From Tuctoria greenei (taxonomy: Eukaryota > Streptophyta > Magnoliopsida > Poales > Poaceae), in contig JAYESD010000008.1 of NCBI GenBank assembly GCA_036927565.1, positions 121,671,498 to 121,735,497 of the forward strand: a DNA stretch of 64,000 bases, read 5' to 3'. Below, piece by piece: positions 23,193-33,380 of the stretch. Both the position numbers and the translations under genes were made by a program. Under the pieces are notes generated by a model that made no database searches, was not told the DNA's origin, and was given only the letters and a program-made list of their open reading frames with translations. Numbering within the stretch: position 1 is the first letter of the stretch; each line of letters begins with the position of its first letter.

Positions 23193-23231
23193 GACCAGGT
23201 CGGCCGAACCAGGGGGTCGGCCGACCTGGTC
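23193..23231. repeat. U3 inverted repeat in B 3' LTR
   Basis: GACCAGGTCGGC (23193-23204) and GCCGACCTGGTC (23220-23231) are exact reverse complements; the loop adds further CGGCCGA/TCGGCCG pairing. Confidence 0.8.
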
Positions 23232-23339
23232 CTGGCGCCAAACACGGTCAAGTTCCACGTGTTGGCTCCTCCCGGCTCCCTAGAGTCAATGACGATTGAT
23301 TCACGCGCTTTTGGTGGCGAGAACCAACCTCAACACTAG

Positions 23340-23347
23340 TATAAATA
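23340..23347 (+). promoter_or_regulatory. TATA box of B 3' LTR
   Basis: TATAAATA at the position equivalent to 16927-16934. Confidence 0.68.
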
Positions 23348-24403
23348 GGAGCCCATACCCCTCACTTCAACACACACCACTAGGTCATCATTCTATTGTG
23401 TACACTATCTTCCATAGTCCTTAGAGGAGTTAGGATGTAGAGAGGAGAGCCTCTAGTCCCAAGTCCAAATTGGGAAAGGATTAGAAGGAGTCTCTCTTCC
23501 CAATTCCACATTGGGAAAGGTATGTCTCATGTATTCCTTCTTGTATTTGTGACTTTGTGCTCAATAAAGATATTATCTTTAGTCTTCTTTTATATGTATA
23601 CTTGGAGAAAGCGTTTCTTGTTTGATTTTGGAGTCCATGTAAGTGGAAGGTATAGTCTTTATGATTGTACTATCATGATCACATCTTATGGTCATAAACA
23701 CTATAGACCCCCACTATAGTCTATGTAGTTATGATATGATTATGTTAATATGAATAACTATGCTATGCAATCAACATTGGTTCAACGATGATTTAGTTCA
23801 TTGCCTTAGGATGGCTTGTGCTGCAGCTCTTAAGGTATTTGCTTATTACAGCATGGTGCTAGGGTATTTAAGTAGCGTTGGATGTCTTGTAGACCCATGG
23901 ATCGAAGAGGTAGGCAGTAGGTAGTGACAGCACTATCTGTCCTTTGTAATCCTCCACGTTCGGCTATGCACAGGCTCTTGGCAGGAGTCGCCCTAGTATT
24001 ACTAGGGGTAAGCCCGTGCTCGATGTGTTGAATAGCATTGCATAGGAATTCATCATTGACATGACCATTAGTATCTACCTTAGGCTATGTATATCCTTTA
24101 GGAGCATTGTAGGAGCAACTCTCTAACTCTTAGTCCAATCTCCCTCTCGGACCCATTTACCCTTTAGAATAGATTGCCTAGGTGTGTGTCACACTAACCC
24201 TATTATCAACTTACCGCCTGTCCGGATAATTGATTAGTATCCCATAGCTTGACCATGAGAGTAGTATATAATTTACTCCATTGCCTTCCTTTGGGATACC
24301 CTTGGGAATACTCATGGGTGAAATGCTACAACGGTATCTTCCGTGCGCTTGTGGATCTCATCTCTTTACCAGAAATGATATGTGGTGTTAAGCAATACCA
24401 ACA

Positions 24404-24462
24404 AGCATTTCTGGCGTCGTTGCTAGGGATGATTTGTTAGTATATCTTAGGAGCCGTGAACA
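24404..24462 (+). repeat. PBS-like unit at the end of the B 3' LTR
   Basis: Same 59 bp unit as 18003-18061, with TGGCGTCGTTGCTAGGGA at 24411-24428. Its presence here shows that this unit belongs to the LTR and is not internal. Confidence 0.85.
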
Positions 24463-26479
24463 ATAACATGGGCCTTCAGAGCCTCCACCTCAAGCTGCTT
24501 ATTCCTGGCGTCGACCAGCTTCACCAAACGCAGCTCCTCTGCATGTTGATCCCACTCCTGGGAGAAAGCAGCCTGATCCTGGCGTAAGATGGACTGGGCC
24601 GCGGCAATAGCGTCGGAAAGAGGAATCGGCATGACCATCGTCACAAGCGATTGCCTCTCCGCCTCTTTTGCCGATGCCATGGGAGACACCAACGCCTGGT
24701 GATACGTTGGTGCCCCGGGTGGAGCCTCGGGAATTGCCGCGTCGCTACGCGGCGCTGAAGCTCTTCCCACCACTACAAGAGGGTCATCGATCGCTGGTGG
24801 AGAATCACCGTCTTGAGCGACAGTAACATCAAGCGTTGGTGCCGCATCAACGACGGGTGGGTCAGCCTCACCAAGGGGAGCAACCACAACCAGTGTAGCC
24901 CCCTCCACGCCGGGCACCTCCTCGCCTGGCCCCTCCACCTTGGACGATAGATCGAGGTCCCTGGGACCTGCCCTCAAGACTGGAGTTGCCATCTTTGGCC
25001 CCGGCTTTGGATCGGCCCGCGTTTGCGAGATCTCCTACACAGTCCCCTCTGCGCCCCCATCGGAACCAGAGCCGCTGCTGGAATTGCAAACCAAGTTTAC
25101 GACGGGAGCATCGGCCGTTCCGGCCCCATCACAATGGGAAGTTGGGATGCTGTCCCCCCGCGTCAACTTTTGCTTCTTTGACGCAAGAGCAGACCATTCA
25201 ATGGCCATACGGCAGGAATGCCTTCCTGGTGATGGGACTAGGGCAGGCTGGCTGCCTCCAGCTCGACGGAAGATGTTGGGGATCCTACCTCCGCCTTCTC
25301 TGACAAGTGAGAAGAATCCGACCTTTGCTGCAACATGACGCGGCACCACGCTAGAACCGCTAAAACCTCTGATGTATCGTCGGGGTGCAGGCGGGCAACA
25401 TCGAACACATTGACCACTGTCATTGAGCTCAAAAGATTGTCCCTCACATTAGGGGTCATGAAGAGCGGTTAGCAGTCGATTCGGATGGAGACATGGTCAT
25501 CGTCAACTGTATCACAGGTCACCATTTTCAGCAAACCCTCCAACTCCTTCTTGGTAAGGTCGCCCGGAGCTAGCCGTCATAGATCAGCAGTACCAGCATA
25601 GTACTAGGCCTCGTACCAGCAATCCTGTAGAGGGGCGGTACGGTGGCGCAAGAAGTCAGTCAGCACCATCAAGGAGATCAAGCATTTGCCAGCTAATAAT
25701 CGTATCCTTCTCAATATCAGTGTATACTCCTTGGGCAGCCTCTGGAATGCTTCCCAGGTATTGGGATCAGCAGTAGGACCTACAGTAGGCACCTTCAGCG
25801 CAGGATGGGCCTCAACCCGCACGATCACCCAATCTTCCCTCAGGGCCTTCCACTTGCCCCCATTGAGTAAAGGGATGTAGTGTCGGGAGAATTTGTCCAG
25901 GTGTTGAAAGTAGTAGGCACCCACCTGGGTAGTCTCGCCTTTTGCGGTGCTCTTCATCACGAAGAAGAGTCGGAACATCTCCACTGTCAGCTTACAATCC
26001 ACAAACGCCTCATAGAGGTGGACGAACACATCTATCACGGCAATGGAGTTCGGTGACACGTGTTAGAGCTACAGCCCGTACTCCTCCAGCACCGCGAATA
26101 AGAACCGCGACAGCAGAAGTCCAACCCCAGCATACACGTAGGCAGAGAAGAGGACCGTCTCGTCTTCACACAAGTCATCAAGAGCGGTAGATCCGCAGCG
26201 GATCATCCCCGCACGCTCCGCCACCGACCAGCCAAGTAGTCTCCGCATTGACAACAGGTTGTCGGTCGATTGAAGGCGAGACGGAGGTAATGGGGAATCC
26301 ATTGGAGCAAGTGAAGGTGGGATCCATGAATAAAGTAAGAAAGCTTGAGTGTTCGAGGAAGGAGGCAAAAGCTTAGGATGCGGGGTGTGAACAGAGGAGG
26401 AAATGATCCCTCTAAAGGTTTCCTTTTTAATCACCCCCGCGATGCCTAGTACCTCGAACAAAGGGTCGACCAACACCAC
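24463..26479 (-). pseudogene. N-terminal part of the E antisense ORF (PF04195-type)
   Basis: Antisense to E, starting near 26479 about 360 bp from the 3' LTR. The frame from 26479 runs through two adjacent stops near 26063 to 25238. It carries PNSIAVIDVFVHLYEAFVDC, LTVEMFRLFFVM, YYFQHLDKFSRHYIPLL and WVIVRVEAHPAL (25700-26059), the core of the 'putative gypsy type transposon' domain of grass elements. A frameshift near 25240-25349 leads to a low-complexity part with KKQKLTRG and an acidic/Ala-rich stretch, then a coiled coil (QAAFSQEWDQHAEELRLV) up to the B junction. The function is unknown; such ORFs are spread in grasses by Tat elements. Confidence 0.75.
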
Positions 26480-26838
26480 TCAGAACGCGGTGCCCATGGC
26501 AATAGGCCCTATGCCCCCGGGTTGGAGCGCTGGCCCAGGCAGTCATCCACCCGGAAAAATAGCTAAAGCAGCTCCCATAAAGGCGGGGCGTACGAAAGTG
26601 TTGTAACCACATCGGGAACTGTAGTAGTTAAAGGTGCCGCAGAAGGTACAGAAGAGACAACATGCAAAGATCCTATCACCGAAACCTCTAAACTTGAGAA
26701 AGAAGCATGGTGACGATTGGCAGAAGCACCCACCGCTTCGGTTGTCCAAGACAGAATTTAATACAAAGTGCGGGAATACATGGAAAGGGCTCCACCATTG
26801 GGATCTTCACCACGCCCCAAGGTGGACTCATGGGCCAC
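26480..26838. other. E sequence between antisense ORF and 3' LTR
   Basis: Would be the promoter/leader side of the antisense ORF. No clear TATA seen. The last bases (GGACTCATGGGCCAC, 26824-26838) look like a decayed PPT of the GGACTCGGGGGCTAC type. Confidence 0.5.
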
Positions 26839-27882
26839 TGTCGGTACCCTGCAGATGGGGTACCTCGCACACATGATGAAGAGAGTGAGGCGCGTCCGGA
26901 GGCGTCACATGTTCTATAGGCTCCAAGGCCTTTGCCTGCCTCAAAGATCAATCTGCGGCGCTACCACATAAGCCTTGAAGATGGGACTTGGCCCCTCCGG
27001 TATGACTGGCTCTCTAGATGCCACGTGTAGGGATGGGACCTCACCCATCCTTGTGGGAGCACCCCTAGAACAGCCACATAGCACGGAGCGCGAGGACCAA
27101 CACCCACCAAAGGGAAAAAGCACAGAGCTGACACATACCCTAGGGCGCCCCGGAGCTGCCTCGCGTCATGAAGGATCGGGGCTAGCCTTCCCACCGAGGG
27201 ACTGGCCCGACGCTGCCACATGTCCCACGACACACCCCAGACGGTGAAGTGCGGGAGTTAAAGGGTGGAGCATTCCGCTCTAGTCAAGCATTGAAGACCC
27301 GCAACCACCTCTGGTGTGCAACGTGGGGCACGCCAACAGTCAAAGATTGCTATGACCAATCACATCACAGTGAAGGCACTGCAGGCCTATCCCACTCAGC
27401 TAAGTGGGTAGGTTGCGACAATAAGACAAGCTGACGGGACACCTTCTGCTACAGTCAGCAACGGCACGTGGGCTACTGACAAGGGAGGCGGCAAGACGGC
27501 GAGGCTCCAGTGCCACCCACAGAGGAAGCTTATGCGAGAAGCCTTAGATCTTTAGGATAAGATTGCCTCGGGACCACCTGCCGAGCCCCGAGACCCCACT
27601 TGTAAGGCGTCCAGTATTAGTTATAAAAGGCCCGAACCGCCACCGATACAAGGACCAGACTTAGAATCCCTGATACACACACACACACATACACAGTCAC
27701 TAGCAATACAATCCACCGTAGAGTAGGGTATTACGCTCCTCGCGGCCCGAACCACGTAAAAACCACCCTGTCTCATACTCTTCAGCTATAACACTAGTTT
27801 GAGGCCTAAGCCCCGCCGGAGAAGAACTCTCGCGGGCTGCTCCTTAGCAGATCGGGGGAAGTGTCGCATTAACACTTCGACA
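26839..27882 (+). repeat. 3' LTR of E
   Basis: 1044 bp, TGTCGGTACC...CTTCGACA, followed by the target copy GACGC. The TATA box is at 27622-27629. Confidence 0.93.
27622..27629 (+). promoter_or_regulatory. TATA box of E 3' LTR
   Basis: TATAAAAG in the same context as 13305-13312. Confidence 0.68.
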
Positions 27883-27887
27883 GACGC

Positions 27888-28326
27888 CTTGCATACAAAA
27901 CATGTACTCAACATGATATTATGCCTAGATGCACACAAGTACGATAAGTTACTGAACAAAGGTGATATACCGGTTTAATATGACCAACATGGACCAAGAT
28001 ATAGAAGAGCCAAAAATATAACAATGTACCTCCTTCTTCATTTTCTTTGACTCCCCCTTGATCATTGCCTCCATCAATATATTGATATATCAATCTTTTT
28101 GAGATTGATCTTGAACATGTTGAGCTTTTTCTCGTGTAGAGGCTCACCCTTGATTATTGCTCTCTAGTTGTTGTACATCTTGAGTACTTGTGTTGATAGT
28201 ATGGGTGGAAATGAGCTTTGATCTTCATTGTACCCCATGAATATTTTCTTTTCCTCCAATCATTTTGTTTGTGCCTCTCAAGCACCTTTTTGAATCCATT
28301 GGAGGGGGTACACCTACAAAACAGAA
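27888..28326 (-). other. S1 non-coding stretch after gag (part 3)
   Basis: Follows the end of S1 gag in element sense, where copia protease and integrase would be expected. I find no DSGC-type protease, no GAG-pre-integrase motif and no integrase, so pol is missing here. Confidence 0.55.
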
Positions 28327-30655
28327 TTATGACTTGCTTTTAGGTACCCAAGCTTGCTTGGGTCCTTTGATGTTAGTGATAAGACATTTGGTCACCCACA
28401 CACAAGATTTTGGACTCTTGTGGAGTAGCCCAACATACTTGGCATAAACATGGTTAAATTTATTCTTCAAAAGAACATATTGAGTGTCAACGTCATGAAA
28501 CATAATGTTTGGTTCATTTTTAGCTTTTTCATGAGAAAAGGGAACACGTTTGGTTTTATTAACTTGATTTGAACTTTCCTTGACAAAAGCAATTGATTCC
28601 TTGTTATTCTTGGGGTTTCTAGCATTCCGCTTTTCACCTCGAGAATATCCAAGGCCATCCTTGATATTAGGAGCTCTAGTAACCGAGTATGTACTTCGTT
28701 CATACTTGATTTTCTCCTTATCACAAATGCCACCTTTAGGTGAATTATTGCTTTGTCCCACTTTAATCTCGTTTTTCAAGTCAAGAACAAAATTAGCACA
28801 ATTACAAGTTGAGTGGAATAGACTCAATGTTTGAGGAAGGTGAGCTCATTGAAGAGGGGGAGGGAGCACTTTGCTTGAGTGATTCAACTTGTACTTAAAG
28901 GTCCTTGTTAATTTTTGTCAAGTTAAAAAAGTCAACCTTAAGTACACATTCAAATCGTTTAGATTTAAGCAAGTTTCCTTGCTCAAAGCTAGCTCACGCT
29001 CAAGCGCTTCTCTCTTTTCCTTTTCTAGCTCGAGAGCTTCCTCAACCTCAAAGTATCTCTCCTTCTGAAGGACGAGCATATCTTCTTATCAGTTGATAAG
29101 ATCTTCCTTCTCAAATATTTCATCCGTTAGTATTTTCATTTTAGCTAATGCAGTTTTACTTAAGCCCTTAAACATGTGTTCATTTTCACCACTGCTATCA
29201 AATTCATCATTAGAGTAATTAAGCGAGGGGGGTGTGAGTCGAACCTTTTTCTTGCCTTCCTTAGCCATGAGGCAAGTATGATTATGAGTCTCCCATCCTC
29301 CCATGTTCAGGAAGAGCCTAGACTTCTTGGTAGGCTTCATGATCGCAATGGTAGCTATCTCTTCTTCTTCATCGGAGGAGGACATGTCGTTTGAGTCCCA
29401 CTCTTTGCCGATGTGTGCTTGATGAGCTTCTCTCCTTTTCTTGAATAGTTTCCTCTATTGAGGCTTCACTTATTTCTTCTTGTTATTTTCTTCATATGGG
29501 CAATCAACTTGAAGTGCCCATATTCACCACAGTTATACCATGAACATCTAGATTTGGACTTGTCTTTTTCTTTGTTCTTATCATCACTAGAATTTTTGTC
29601 TTTTCTCCTTCCCATAATCATCGTCTTAAATTTCTTCATGAAGTGGACCATTTCTTCTTCATCCATGTCGGTGCTCATGTCGTCGCTATCTTCATCCTCT
29701 TGCACGTTGTGGAATTTTTTGTTATTTGGTTTGCTGGCCACCTTGAGAGCTAACCCTTTATACCTTGATGAAGTCATCTCGACAAGGTCCTTCACATATT
29801 TTTCTTCCTTCTCAATCATCTCGTGGTTGATGACTTTACCCAATAGTTCATCTAGAGTCATTTTATGGAACCCTGGACTTTCTCGGATCATCGAGCATAA
29901 AGTGAGATTTCGGGGCATGAATGCCCTTATCATCCTCTTGATGACTTCATGATCGGTCCATTTCTTACTTCCATAGGCCCGAGTCTTGTTGATGATTGCT
30001 TTCACTCGGTTGTACATCTCTTGGGGTGATTCACCCTCCTCAATGGCAAACCTCCCCAATTGCCCTTCAAGCATTTCAATTTTCGCTTTACGAACTGAGT
30101 GATTTCCTTCATGTGCGGTCTTGAGTGTATCCCATATTTCCTTGGCACTTTCCAGTCCATCAATCTTGGTGAACTCTTCCTGGCTCAAGGATGAGTGGTT
30201 ACCGCAACGGCTTGTGCGTTGCAATGAATTTCTTGCTCTTGCTCCGGAGTGAGTTCATCATCAGTGTCTGGGATATCTACACCTGTACACACAACATGCC
30301 AAAGACTGGGGTTTAATGAAATAAGATGCATTTTCATGTTATACTTCCACATCGTATAATCAATTCCATCGAAATGTGGAGGTCTACCCATGGGAATAGA
30401 AAGATAATTATTGTTAGAATTAAGACGATCATAATTACAAGAATATCGGGAGTAGTGTTGATGACCACTCCCCATCGGCTCCTCATCTTCTTCCATGCCC
30501 TTTTTGCTTAGGAGTTTCTTCTTTTGAAGCCCCTTGATTTGACACACTTCTTCATCATCAAGTTTGCTCTCCTTGAGTATATCAAATGCCTTTGTGTCAT
30601 GTTCATCTTCGGTGTTGAGCACCTTTGGGCTATCATTGTTCTTCTTTGAGGCCAT
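28327..30655 (-). pseudogene. Sirevirus-like copia gag (S1), broken
   Basis: Begins at the ATG 30653-30655 (MASKKNNDSPKVL), 43 bases inside the PBS. Recognisable parts: PPHFDGIDYTMWKYNMKMHL and LNPSLWHVV (capsid N-terminal region), then after a frameshift near 30190 QEEFTKIDGLESAKEIWDTL and FMPRNLTLCSMIRESPGF. Next comes a defective zinc knuckle (NCGEYGHFKLIA, with the last Cys replaced). An acidic segment with DEEEEIATIAI follows (29089-29385, another frame), and the end carries KGPKQAWVPKSKS at 28327, the usual gag end in this group. The same parts occur in S2 in the same order. At least three frameshifts and several stops inactivate it. Confidence 0.85.
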
Positions 30656-30697
30656 TTGATCTCTCCGAGAAGTGAGTCTCGTAGATGGAGAACCTCC

Positions 30698-30708
30698 CTC
30701 TGATACCA
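30698..30708 (-). other. S1 primer-binding site
   Basis: TGGTATCAGAG in element sense, two bases after the 5' LTR end; initiator tRNA-Met type. Confidence 0.85.
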
Positions 30709-30710
30709 GT

Positions 30711-31049
30711 TGAATGTGGCCTAGAGGGGGGTGAATAGGATTTTGAAATTTTTCCCTAAACACTTAGCAAAATTGTTAAAACCAGGAAGGGCGGACTAGT
30801 CCGATGTCTGTAAGGACTAGTCTGGTGTGAGAAAGCCCAACTATCAAATTCAGATCCTTTTGATATTTTCTTTGAATCTCTTGCAGCGGAATGTATTAAA
30901 CTGTACTAACAACTCTAGCAAGTGTTAATGGTAAATTATTTGCACGTGGAATACAATATTAACACAAGTTGTAAGTATGATCAAGTCTATGCCCTATATA
31001 GTGATGATTATGAAAAGTATGGATCAAGAGCACACGAGACAAGCAATTT
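30711..31049 (-). repeat. Truncated 5' LTR of S1
   Basis: Matches 4888-5228 of the 3' LTR and then stops. The following base belongs to D1 gag. About 1.15 kb of LTR, including U3 and promoter, is gone. Palindrome units remain at 30791-30824. Confidence 0.88.
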
Positions 31050-31500
31050 CTAGAAGCTTGTGGACAAAGCAATTGTGGTTGAAAATAAGATTCGTGAGAT
31101 GGAACAAAACAATAAGTGGAGGGCACCATATCAAGGACAGACACAAGGAAGCAATGTTCACCCCCGCTTTGTGCCACCAAATGCATCATACTACAACCCC
31201 TCTGCTCCTGCATATCGCGCTGCTATTCCACCGTGCCCAGCTCTGCCCATGCAGCAACGCCCCATTATGCAAGCGCCTCGCCCTCCAATGCCTCATACGC
31301 CCCGCACCAATTTTCCTGCCAATGCTCAAAACCAAGCTCGCCCTAACAATTTTGGTGCAGCACGGTCATGCTATACATGTGGTGAGGTGGGACACTTTGC
31401 ATCTCAATGTCCTAACTCAGGCCATGGTCAAGGGAACAATGCTCCGAGACATAACCCAAGAACAAATGGAGGAGCAACTCAAGGCAACCGTGGACTGTAG
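31050..31500 (+). pseudogene. C-terminal part of D1 gag
   Basis: Resumes the gag broken off at 4887. It reads [18 protein letters not shown], a Pro/Gln-rich linker and an intact zinc knuckle, CYTCGEVGHFASQC (C-X2-C-X4-H-X4-C), near 31372-31413. A TAG at 31498-31500 stands where D2 has a Gln codon. The stretch between the two gag parts is deleted, so no complete protein is possible. Confidence 0.85.
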
Positions 31501-31900
31501 AATTTCGTTCGTGGCAAGGTGAACCATGTCTCTACAGAGGAAGCACAACAAGCGGATAACGTGGTGATTGGTATGTTTCTCGCAAACTCCAACCCGACGA
31601 CTATGTTATGTGATTGTGGAGCATCACATTCAATCATTGCATCAACGTATGTTGCCAAGTATAGTTTGCCCATATCTCATATGAAGTATACCTTGTTGGT
31701 TGAATCTCCTGGAGGGGAGGTGAGGATGAATATAGTATGTCCAAAAGTAACACTTAGAATAAGGGGGGTAGACTTCATCGCCATCATTGTCGTTGGACTC
31801 GCAAGGACTGGAGATAGTACTTGGTATGGACTGGTTGAGGAAGCACAATGGGATAATTCAATGTGCCACAAAGACGGTGAAGTTGACAAATGAAGAAGGG
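31501..31900 (+). pseudogene. D1 protease region
   Basis: Continues the gag frame. The active-site motif is DCGASHSII near 31612 where D2 and D3 have DSGASHSFI, so the catalytic D-S-G triplet is altered to D-C-G. A frameshift around 31790 splits the domain from the RT frame. Confidence 0.8.
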
Positions 31901-33380
31901 GTCAGCATCGAATTTGAAGCATCTCAACACACACCAAAGCAGGTGGAGCTGAATCAAATGGACAGTGTAGCAATGGAGGAGATCCCGGTGGTGTGCGGAT
32001 TTTTGGATGTGTTTCCGGATGAGTTGCAAGGTATGCCGCCTGATCGTGACATCGAGTTTGTTATTGATTTAATACCTAGAACTGCACCTATAGCTAAGAG
32101 GCCATATTGGATACCTCCTATAGAATTAGCGAAGCTCAAGAAGCAAATTCAAGAGCAACTAAAAAAGGGTTTCATTCGCCCAAGCTCTTCGCCTTGGGGA
32201 GCGCCAGTGCTACTCATGGATAAGAAGGATGGATCCCAAAGGATGTGTGTGAATTACCGGGCTCTCAACAAGGTGGCGATTCAGAACAAGTACACATTGC
32301 CTCGAATAGAGGATTTGTTCGACCAGATGAAGGGTGCTTGTGTTTTCTCCAAGCTTGAATTGAGGTCAAGTTACTTCCAAATGAAGATTAGACCGTCGGA
32401 CATACCCAAAACGGCATTTCGGACATGGTTTGAATCCTATGAGTACACCGTGATGTCTTTTTGATTGACGAATGCACATGCATACTTCCTGTACCTCATG
32501 AATAAGGTATTCATGTAATACTTGGATAAATTCATTGTAGTGTTCATTGATGACATTATGATCTACTTGAGGAATGAGGAGGAACATAAGGAGCATTTGA
32601 GGCTCACATTACAGAAATTTAGGGAACACCAGTTGTATGCCAAATTCAGCAAGTGCCAATTTTGGTTAAGGAAACTATCATTTTTGGGACATATCATCTC
32701 TGTAGGAGGAGTATCGGTTGACCCAGGAAAAGTGAGGGATGTGTTGAAATGGGAATCGCCGCAAAACTTAAAGGAAATCCGGAGATTCCTCGGAATGGCT
32801 GGATATTACCATCAATTCATCCAGGACTTTTCCAAGATAGCGAAGCCCATGACTGAGTTGCTAATGAAGGGAAAAGCATTCCATTGGACTCAAGCTTGTC
32901 AAAAATGTTTTGTGGAGTTAAAGAAGAGGTTAACCACCGTGCCAGTATTGGTTTTGTCAGATGTGAGCAAGAGTTTCGATATCTATTGCGACGCATCAAG
33001 ATAGAAACTTTGATGTGTTCTCATGCAAGCAGGTCAAGTGGTAGCCTATGCATCGAGCAATAGAAGAAACATGAGCAGAATTATCCCATGCATGATCTTG
33101 AACTTGCAGCCGTAGTGCATGCTTTGGAGATAGGAGACACTACATTATTGGTCATAGGTGTGTGATTTACATGGATCACAAGAGTCTCATGTACATATTC
33201 ACGCAAACAGAATTGAATTTGAGGCAACGAAGATGGTTGGAGCTCATCAAGGATTATGATGTGAGAATCAATTATCACCTGGGGAAGGCTAATGTAGTGG
33301 CTGATGCTTTGAGTCGGAAAGGAGTGAGCCACCAACTCACAGTTCAAGAATTGATGTCCAAGCTATGCAAGGAGTTTTAA
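31787..33380 (+). pseudogene. D1 reverse transcriptase and RNase H, broken
   Basis: Frame from 31787: linker with [16 protein letters not shown], then RT with [31 protein letters not shown] and [11 protein letters not shown]. The catalytic Asp of the first RT motif (SKIDLRSGY in D2) is Glu here. A TGA at 32462-32464 and a TAA near 32517 interrupt the fingers/palm, after which VFIDDIMIY is intact. Another TAG lies near 33003. RNase H follows in two frames, with FDIYCDASR and [19 protein letters not shown]. Substitution of a catalytic residue and repeated breaks show long decay. Confidence 0.85.

Larger units (their letters stand above)
16441..24462 (+). mobile_element. Element B: non-autonomous Athila-like LTR retrotransposon
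   Basis: LTRs at 16441-18061 and 22854-24462 with TGTTGA...(G)AACA ends. The PBS lies at 18069-18086 with a second copy at 18128-18145, and the PPT just before 22854. The flanking pentamers GTAGC (16436-16440) and ATAAC (24463-24467) match at 3 of 5, consistent with a diverged target duplication; removing one copy puts the interrupted E ORF back in frame. The LTR, PBS ladder and leader match element A, but the 4.7 kb internal region has no gag, protease, RT or integrase that I can recognise. It would depend on an A-like partner. Confidence 0.88.
22854..24462 (+). repeat. 3' LTR of B
   Basis: 1609 bp, matching the 5' LTR, with the U3 hairpin at 23193-23231 and one terminal PBS-like unit at 24404-24462. 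It is followed by the E antisense ORF. Confidence 0.88.
12522..27882 (+). mobile_element. Element E: non-autonomous Tat-like gypsy element with antisense ORF
   Basis: Near-identical LTRs (12522-13566 and 26839-27882; 1045 and 1044 bp) with TGTCGGTACC...CTTC[A/G]ACA ends are flanked by exact GACGC duplications (12517-12521, 27883-27887). Orientation comes from the PBS-like TTTGGTGCGCTAG after the first LTR and a degenerate PPT before the second. Without element B it is about 7.3 kb. There is no gag-pol on the sense strand: only a minisatellite (13985-15285) and a long antisense ORF. It must rely on relatives for its enzymes. Tat-lineage elements are known for extra antisense ORFs near the 3' LTR. 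Confidence 0.92.
4888..31049 (-). mobile_element. Element S1: non-autonomous Sirevirus-like copia element
   Basis: Minus-strand element. The 3' LTR is at 4888-6372 and the 5' LTR remnant at 30711-31049; both share the TGAATGTGGC plus-strand end. The PBS lies at 30698-30708 and the PPT at 6373-6388. Gag (28327-30655) has the Sirevirus-type layout, but no integrase or RT region follows: about 1.5 kb of non-coding DNA leads to an accessory ORF (6959-8558) next to the 3' LTR. The solo LTR D4 and element E lie in the non-coding part. The outer part of the 5' LTR, with adjacent D1 gag, is deleted. Confidence 0.85.

Noticed and set aside
22938..23339. 133-codon ORF in the B 3' LTR
   Set aside because: It lies in U3 across the hairpin and the frame is not kept in the 5' LTR.
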